A stretch of 6,714 nt of DNA from Lentisphaerota bacterium (GTDB lineage: Bacteria; Verrucomicrobiota; Kiritimatiellia; JAAZAB01), in assembly GCA_016199105.1 (NCBI GenBank), contig JACQHI010000204.1, forward strand, positions 1 through 6,714. The letters run 5' to 3'. Below, piece after piece: positions 4,848 to 6,714 of the stretch (the stretch's first letter is position 1; each line of letters opens with the position of its first letter). Both the position numbers and the translations under genes were made by a program. The notes below the pieces were generated by a model. That model was not told the origin of the DNA, ran no database searches, and saw only the letters and a program-made list of their open reading frames with translations.

Positions 4848-6714
4848 GGTTCGTCCCTTCGCGTTTCGCGCAGCCGCTGGTATGCCTGAGAGGCCATCCA
4901 CGATGTGACGATCTTCTGAAATGCCGGATCATTCATGAACCGCACGAATATCTCTTCGTTCTGATCCATTCGCTCCACGAAAAGCGTTTCCAGGAGTGTC
5001 TTGAATACCAGTTCGAATTTGTCCCCTGGGTTCACCGAGGCTGCCTGCCGAAGCCCGTCGTCCGACATGGCAGCCTCAACAATCTGGTCGAAGAAAAACT
5101 GGTCGGCCTGGTTGAAGTCGGTTCCGAAGCGCTCGTTGATCAGATTAATCAGGTATGAGAGGGACACCGGTTTCTCCCGCACCAAGCCGCTCCCGACTTC
5201 GGACGGCCCATCCAGCGGCTTCCCGTAACCCTCATCGAGAGAAATGGACCCTTCGCTGATCTTTTGCAGCCGGTAATATTCCAGGCGTACCTCGTCATCG
5301 AAATCGTAGGACTGGCCCGAGTTCCGGCGCGGCAGTTTGGCAGCCAGATGGCGCAGGAAAACGTAAAGTCGCTCAAGGTCGGAGTCCTGATAGGGGATCA
5401 CCTGGCTGAGGAAACCGTAGAGATTGCGGAACGCCTGAAGTTTCCCTCGCCACAATTCGGCCTCCTCCTCGGCTTTTGTCTTCAGTGCGGCAAAGCGGAA
5501 TACGGCCGGATCAAGGGCCGCGTTCATGGCTTGATGATCGGCCGCGCTCTGCCGGTTTTTTGGCTTGAAATAGACGGCGCAGAACCGTTCCACTTCCTCG
5601 GCAAGGTAAATTCCGGATGCATCGAGTTCGCCTTTGATCTGATACATACGCGCCGGGTCAACCTCCTCGCCCATCTCGGCGCCTTCGTAGTAGGTCTTGA
5701 ATGCCTCCCGGATCTCCTCGCGCTCGTTGACGAAATCGAGCACGAAGGTTTCTTCCTTCAACGGATGGATGCGATTCAACCGGGAAAGGGTCTGCACCGC
5801 CTGAATGCCGGCCAGCCGTTTGTCCACGTACATGGTGTGCAGGAGCGGTTGATCGAAGCCCGTCTGGTACTTCTCGGCCACCAGCAGGACTTGGTATTCC
5901 TGCGTCGCGAATTTCTCGGGAAGCTCCTTCTCCCGGATGCCCTGGTTCATGTCCACTTCGGTGTAAGACACGTTGGCGACTTTATCGTCCTGAACCGTGC
6001 CGGAGAACGCCACCAGTGTCTTGATCGGATAGCCCTTGCTCTTGATATACCGGTCAAAACCCTGTTTGTACCGCACCGCCTCCAGCCGGGACCCGGTCAC
6101 CACCATCGCCTTGGCCCGGCCCCCGATCCTGTGTCGGGTCACCGCGTTGAAATGCTCGACCATCACTTTGGCTTTTTGGGCGATGTTATAGGGGTGGAGT
6201 CTCATGAAACGCGCCAGCGCCTTGGCCGCCTTCTTGCGTTCGACGTTTGGATCGTCCTCGCACGACTTGAGCAATTTGAAGTAGGACGCATAGCTCGTGT
6301 AGTTCTTCAGCACGTCGAGGATGAACTCCTCCTCGATGGCCTGCCGCATCGTGTAGCGGTGGGTCGGTTCGCCGTTGCGGCCGAATACGACCAGCGTCTT
6401 GTGCTTGGGCGTCGCCGTGAACGCGAAGAAGCTCAGGTTCGCCTGCCGCCCCCGCTTGGCCATGCTGCGGAACAGCTCCTCCATGTCTGAAGCGCCTTCC
6501 TCCTCCGCCTTGTTCTTGGCCTCTTCCCGGAGCTCCGCGCCCCCCAGGACTTCCTTCAAATCGGTCGCCGCCTCGCCGCCCTGGGAACTGTGCGCCTCGT
6601 CAACGATCACCGCACAACGCCGCGTCGGCAGCGTGCCGGTTCCGTTGGCCCCCCTCTCCTCAGCCATCTTGAGCAACTGCCGCGATACGAACGGGAACTT
6701 CTGGAGCGTGGTGA
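4844..6714 (-). CDS. hsdR: Type I restriction enzyme R subunit, C-terminal part (5' end off the window)
   Basis: HsdR is the ATP-driven translocase and nuclease subunit that pulls in DNA and cuts it when HsdM and HsdS find unmodified sites. About 622 codons are present and the frame is open at base 6714; the reading begins TTLQKFPFVSRQLLK. Counting from there, the superfamily 2 motifs are DEAH at 38-41 (motif II), FTATP at 98-102 (motif III), VVTGSR at 204-209, LLVAEKYQTGFDQP at 276-289 (motif V) and QTLSRLNR at 307-314 (motif VI, with the arginines expected to contact ATP). The remaining 300 residues are the helical C-terminal region that usually docks on HsdM. Known HsdR proteins are about 1,000 residues or more, so the N-terminal nuclease domain and Walker A lie off the window. 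The visible part is intact, with no frameshift. The stop overlaps the next start by 4 bases. hsdM and hsdS are not in this window. Confidence 0.94.
   Translation of the reverse strand, partial: TTLQKFPFVSRQLLKMAEERGANGTGTLPTRRCAVIVDEAHSSQGGEAATDLKEVLGGAELREEAKNKAEEEGASDMEELFRSMAKRGRQANLSFFAFTATPKHKTLVVFGRNGEPTHRYTMRQAIEEEFILDVLKNYTSYASYFKLLKSCEDDPNVERKKAAKALARFMRLHPYNIAQKAKVMVEHFNAVTRHRIGGRAKAMVVTGSRLEAVRYKQGFDRYIKSKGYPIKTLVAFSGTVQDDKVANVSYTEVDMNQGIREKELPEKFATQEYQVLLVAEKYQTGFDQPLLHTMYVDKRLAGIQAVQTLSRLNRIHPLKEETFVLDFVNEREEIREAFKTYYEGAEMGEEVDPARMYQIKGELDASGIYLAEEVERFCAVYFKPKNRQSAADHQAMNAALDPAVFRFAALKTKAEEEAELWRGKLQAFRNLYGFLSQVIPYQDSDLERLYVFLRHLAAKLPRRNSGQSYDFDDEVRLEYYRLQKISEGSISLDEGYGKPLDGPSEVGSGLVREKPVSLSYLINLINERFGTDFNQADQFFFDQIVEAAMSDDGLRQAASVNPGDKFELVFKTLLETLFVERMDQNEEIFVRFMNDPAFQKIVTSWMASQAYQRLRETRRDEP
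4855..4859 (-). promoter_or_regulatory. Shine-Dalgarno site inside the end of hsdR
   Basis: AAGGG on the minus strand lies 7 nt before the ATG at 4847, within the last codons of hsdR. It decides the start of the membrane winged-helix protein and, with the ATGA overlap, points to translational coupling to hsdR. Confidence 0.55.

Noticed and set aside
4848..4901. Longer form of the membrane protein starting at 4901
   Set aside because: It would overlap hsdR by 58 bp, whereas the start at 4847 has a ribosome site at good spacing and the common ATGA overlap.
5264..6490. 408-residue open frame on the plus strand opposite hsdR
   Set aside because: The minus strand has the full set of HsdR helicase motifs over the same bases; the plus frame has no coherent domain.

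Overview
The window reads as one strand of a moderately GC-rich bacterial chromosome. All six genes lie on the minus strand, so transcription runs from high to low coordinates. Three features suggest, without proving, a member of the Planctomycetes-Verrucomicrobia-Kiritimatiellota-Lentisphaerae (PVC) group or a relative: two soluble-looking beta-propeller proteins of a style common there, a secreted surface protein that opens with an N-W...VPG-x-x-D block, and no obvious link to a well-studied operon. No rRNA, tRNA, transposase or CRISPR is present, so taxonomy rests on protein style alone.

In transcription order, the window opens inside hsdR (6714 to 4844), the restriction and translocase subunit of a type I restriction-modification system. 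Roughly its last 620 codons are present. Its stop overlaps by 4 bases (ATGA) the start of a small gene (4847 to 4140) for a four-helix membrane protein with a C-terminal winged-helix domain. That arrangement suggests translational coupling, so the membrane protein is best read as an accessory or regulatory gene of the restriction locus.

A compact non-coding element (4005-4112) follows, built from GACGG units about 11 bp apart with phased A/T tracts between them. On the minus strand it contains a GACGGT/ACCGTC stem followed directly by six T residues, which fits a terminator for the hsdR operon. The central arm of that stem can instead pair with two upstream segments, giving an attenuator-like set of alternative folds just ahead of the next gene.

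The second unit is a PD40/TolB-type beta-propeller protein (3976 to 2813) and, 21 bp later, a SAM-dependent methyltransferase (2791 to 1955). After a 103-bp gap with a possible promoter and a palindrome comes a beta-propeller protein with FG-GAP-like calcium loops and PQQ-like blades (1851 to 529). After 36 bp comes the N-terminus of a secreted surface protein (492 to beyond base 1). The two propellers may belong to glycan use or sensing, but no catalytic residues identify an enzyme and no shared pathway can be shown.

The candidates most worth following are the repeat element between the two units and the membrane winged-helix protein coupled to hsdR. Long open frames on the plus strand opposite these genes are shadows of GC-rich codon usage.
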